A model generated the notes under the pieces. That model had not been told where the DNA came from. It saw only the letters and a list, made by a program, of their open reading frames with translations, and made no database searches. Positions 62,860 to 64,000 of a stretch of 64,000 nucleotides of DNA are shown here, piece by piece. Source of the stretch: JAMXLG01 sp963818925 (lineage in GTDB: Bacteria; Vulcanimicrobiota; Vulcanimicrobiia; Vulcanimicrobiales; Vulcanimicrobiaceae); the NCBI GenBank assembly GCA_963818925.1, contig CAWFTN010000001.1, positions 310,001 to 374,000 on the forward strand, written 5' to 3'. The position numbers and the translations under genes are program-made. The stretch's first letter is position 1. The number at the start of each line of letters is the position of its first letter.

Positions 62860-63648
62860 ATGAACGACTCGCTTACCATCGGAAAATATCAGTTCGACTC
62901 GCGCCTCATCGTCGGAACCGGGAAGTATCCGTCGATGCAGGTGATGCAGGAAGCGCATGCCGCGAGCGGTGCCGAGATGGTCACCGTTGCAATTCGCCGG
63001 ATCAACCTCGACGATGCGACCGGAAAGACGATGCTCGACTACATCGATCGGATCAAGCTTCGTATTCTGCCGAATACGGCGGGCTGTTACACGGCGAAAG
63101 ACGCCGTGCTGACCGCGCAACTTGCGCGCGAATTGCTCGAAACCGATTTGATCAAACTCGAGGTGATCGGTGATCCCCAAACGCTGCACCCCGATGCGCG
63201 CGAAACGCTCGCTGCGGCGGAGCAATTGATTGCCGATGGATTCACCGTGTTGCCGTATATCGGCGACGATCCGGTCGTCTGCAAGCAACTCGAAGAGCTC
63301 GGATGCGCCGCGGTCATGCCGCTCGCCGCGCCGATCGGCAGCGGGCTCGGCGTCTGCAATCCGTACACAATTCGCATCATCAAGGAGCGCGCGAACGTGC
63401 CGGTGATCGTGGACGCCGGCGTCGGCACGGCGTCCGATGCTGCAATTGCGATGGAACTCGGTGTCGATGCGCTCTTGATGAATACCGGCATTGCGGCCGC
63501 GAAGGATCCGGTGCTGATGGCGCACGCGATGAAAAACGCCGTCGCTGCCGGCCGTCAAGCCTTCCTGGCCGGACGGATGGAGAAGCGCCTGTACGCGAAT
63601 GCCTCCAGCCCGATGCAGAACCTCATCTCGACGCAAAGCGCACGGTGA
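62860..63648 (+). CDS. thiG: Thiazole synthase
   Basis: A 262-residue TIM-barrel enzyme that joins deoxyxylulose phosphate, dehydroglycine and ThiS thiocarboxylate to the thiazole phosphate. RLIVGTGKYPSMQVMQEAH, NTAGCYTAKDAVLTAQLARE, TLAAAEQLIADGFTVLPYI, PVIVDAGVGTASDAAIAMEL and AVAAGRQAFLAGRM are typical. The catalytic Lys lies in LIKLEVIGDP. It overlaps the rhodanese start by one base (TGATG). Confidence 0.96.
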   Translation: MNDSLTIGKYQFDSRLIVGTGKYPSMQVMQEAHAASGAEMVTVAIRRINLDDATGKTMLDYIDRIKLRILPNTAGCYTAKDAVLTAQLARELLETDLIKLEVIGDPQTLHPDARETLAAAEQLIADGFTVLPYIGDDPVVCKQLEELGCAAVMPLAAPIGSGLGVCNPYTIRIIKERANVPVIVDAGVGTASDAAIAMELGVDALLMNTGIAAAKDPVLMAHAMKNAVAAGRQAFLAGRMEKRLYANASSPMQNLISTQSAR

Positions 63649-63965
63649 TGAACGAAATCAGCGTTGAAGACCTCGCCCGCTGGCGGCGTGACGGAAAACA
63701 GTTCGTCTTACTCGATGTGCGCGAACCCGATGAAATCGCTGCAGCGGTGTTGCCCGACAGTGTCGTTATCCCGATGCGCGAGATCCCTGCGCGGCTGAAC
63801 GAGTTGCCACCGGACAAACCGATCGCCGTTCTGTGTCATCACGGCGGTCGCAGCGAACGGGTGGCGGAATTTCTGAGCGCGCGCGGTTTCGAAGACGTCA
63901 GCAACGTTGACGGCGGCATCGACGCGTACGCGCGCCGGGTAGATTCGTCTATTCCGCGTTACTGA
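63648..63965 (+). CDS. Single-domain rhodanese-like sulfurtransferase
   Basis: A 105-residue rhodanese domain. VLLDVREPDEIA and the active-site loop AVLCHHGGRSERVAE with the catalytic Cys are visible. The CHHGGRS type is common in rhodaneses fused to or next to ThiF/MoeB proteins. Translation coupling to thiG suggests that it hands sulfur to ThiS. The window ends 35 bp after its stop, so further thi genes could follow. Confidence 0.92.
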   Translation: MNEISVEDLARWRRDGKQFVLLDVREPDEIAAAVLPDSVVIPMREIPARLNELPPDKPIAVLCHHGGRSERVAEFLSARGFEDVSNVDGGIDAYARRVDSSIPRY

Positions 63966-64000
63966 GGACGACGTAGCACGGCGAACCAGTGAAATGCGCC

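Overview
The window is a gene-dense bacterial chromosome segment, fairly GC-rich, with about 65 protein genes or gene remnants. I found no rRNA, tRNA, CRISPR array, prophage or insertion sequence, and no gene-free stretch longer than 300 bases. The organism looks like a diderm soil-type autotroph: lipobox proteins, a beta-barrel outer-membrane protein remnant, a TonB C-terminal domain, futalosine-pathway menaquinone genes, and a red-type form I RuBisCO with its CbbX activase. That mix fits an uncultured phylum such as Eremiobacterota (WPS-2), but the phylum is inference only.

Layout. 1-1451 is a frameshifted serine hydrolase, then an OmpR-type/TPR regulator and trxB. 3772-11732 is a tightly packed leftward array: glcD, glcE, a DUF2600 terpene-cyclase-like gene, an M28 peptidase, an M24 aminopeptidase, a TIGR01777 epimerase and csaA. 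11794-13329 holds a PilZ protein and a diiron protein, ended by a compound repeat-terminator. 13564-17173 (leftward) is queD-queE-mqnB-mqnD-namZ with overlapping or nearly abutting ends. 17217-18742 holds a DUF4438 gene and a bacterioferritin/bacterioferritin-ferredoxin pair. 18855-23835 holds a lipoprotein, an APH-like kinase, a Cys/Met-metabolism PLP enzyme, a TPR/retropepsin-like protein and a propeller. 24002-28668 (rightward) holds a cysteine hydrolase, a GlxA-type regulator, an amidohydrolase and an ArsR plus two SRPBCC genes. 28802-30054 is a broken outer-membrane beta-barrel gene.

The centrepiece is 30359-42604. A LysR gene (cbbR) sits between two operons. Rightward: rbcL-rbcS-cbbX. 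Leftward: fba-fbp-prk-comB, followed by a 2-oxoacid dehydrogenase cluster (two tandem E1-alpha genes, E1-beta, E2) that ends at a terminator. The two sides of cbbR carry the same 67-bp promoter module in mirror orientation: CATAA-N8-TTATG, exactly 20 bp, then TTGACG-N17-(-10). This predicts co-regulation of both Calvin-cycle operons by CbbR. The glcDE genes at 9160-11732 would oxidise the glycolate that RuBisCO oxygenation produces, but no glcF is visible.

42680-63965 holds a cupin, a large Lhr helicase, an AI-2E-type permease, an LLM flavin oxidoreductase and M20 amidohydrolase pair, a pyridine-nucleotide-disulfide oxidoreductase, a threonine aldolase/MBL/SLOG cluster, ETF-quinone oxidoreductase, and a thiamine-sulfur operon (thiO-thiS-thiG-rhodanese). 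Five genes are broken (serine hydrolase, glyoxalase remnant, outer-membrane barrel, MDR dehydrogenase, GH63-like glycosidase), all peripheral functions. The central-metabolism genes are intact.
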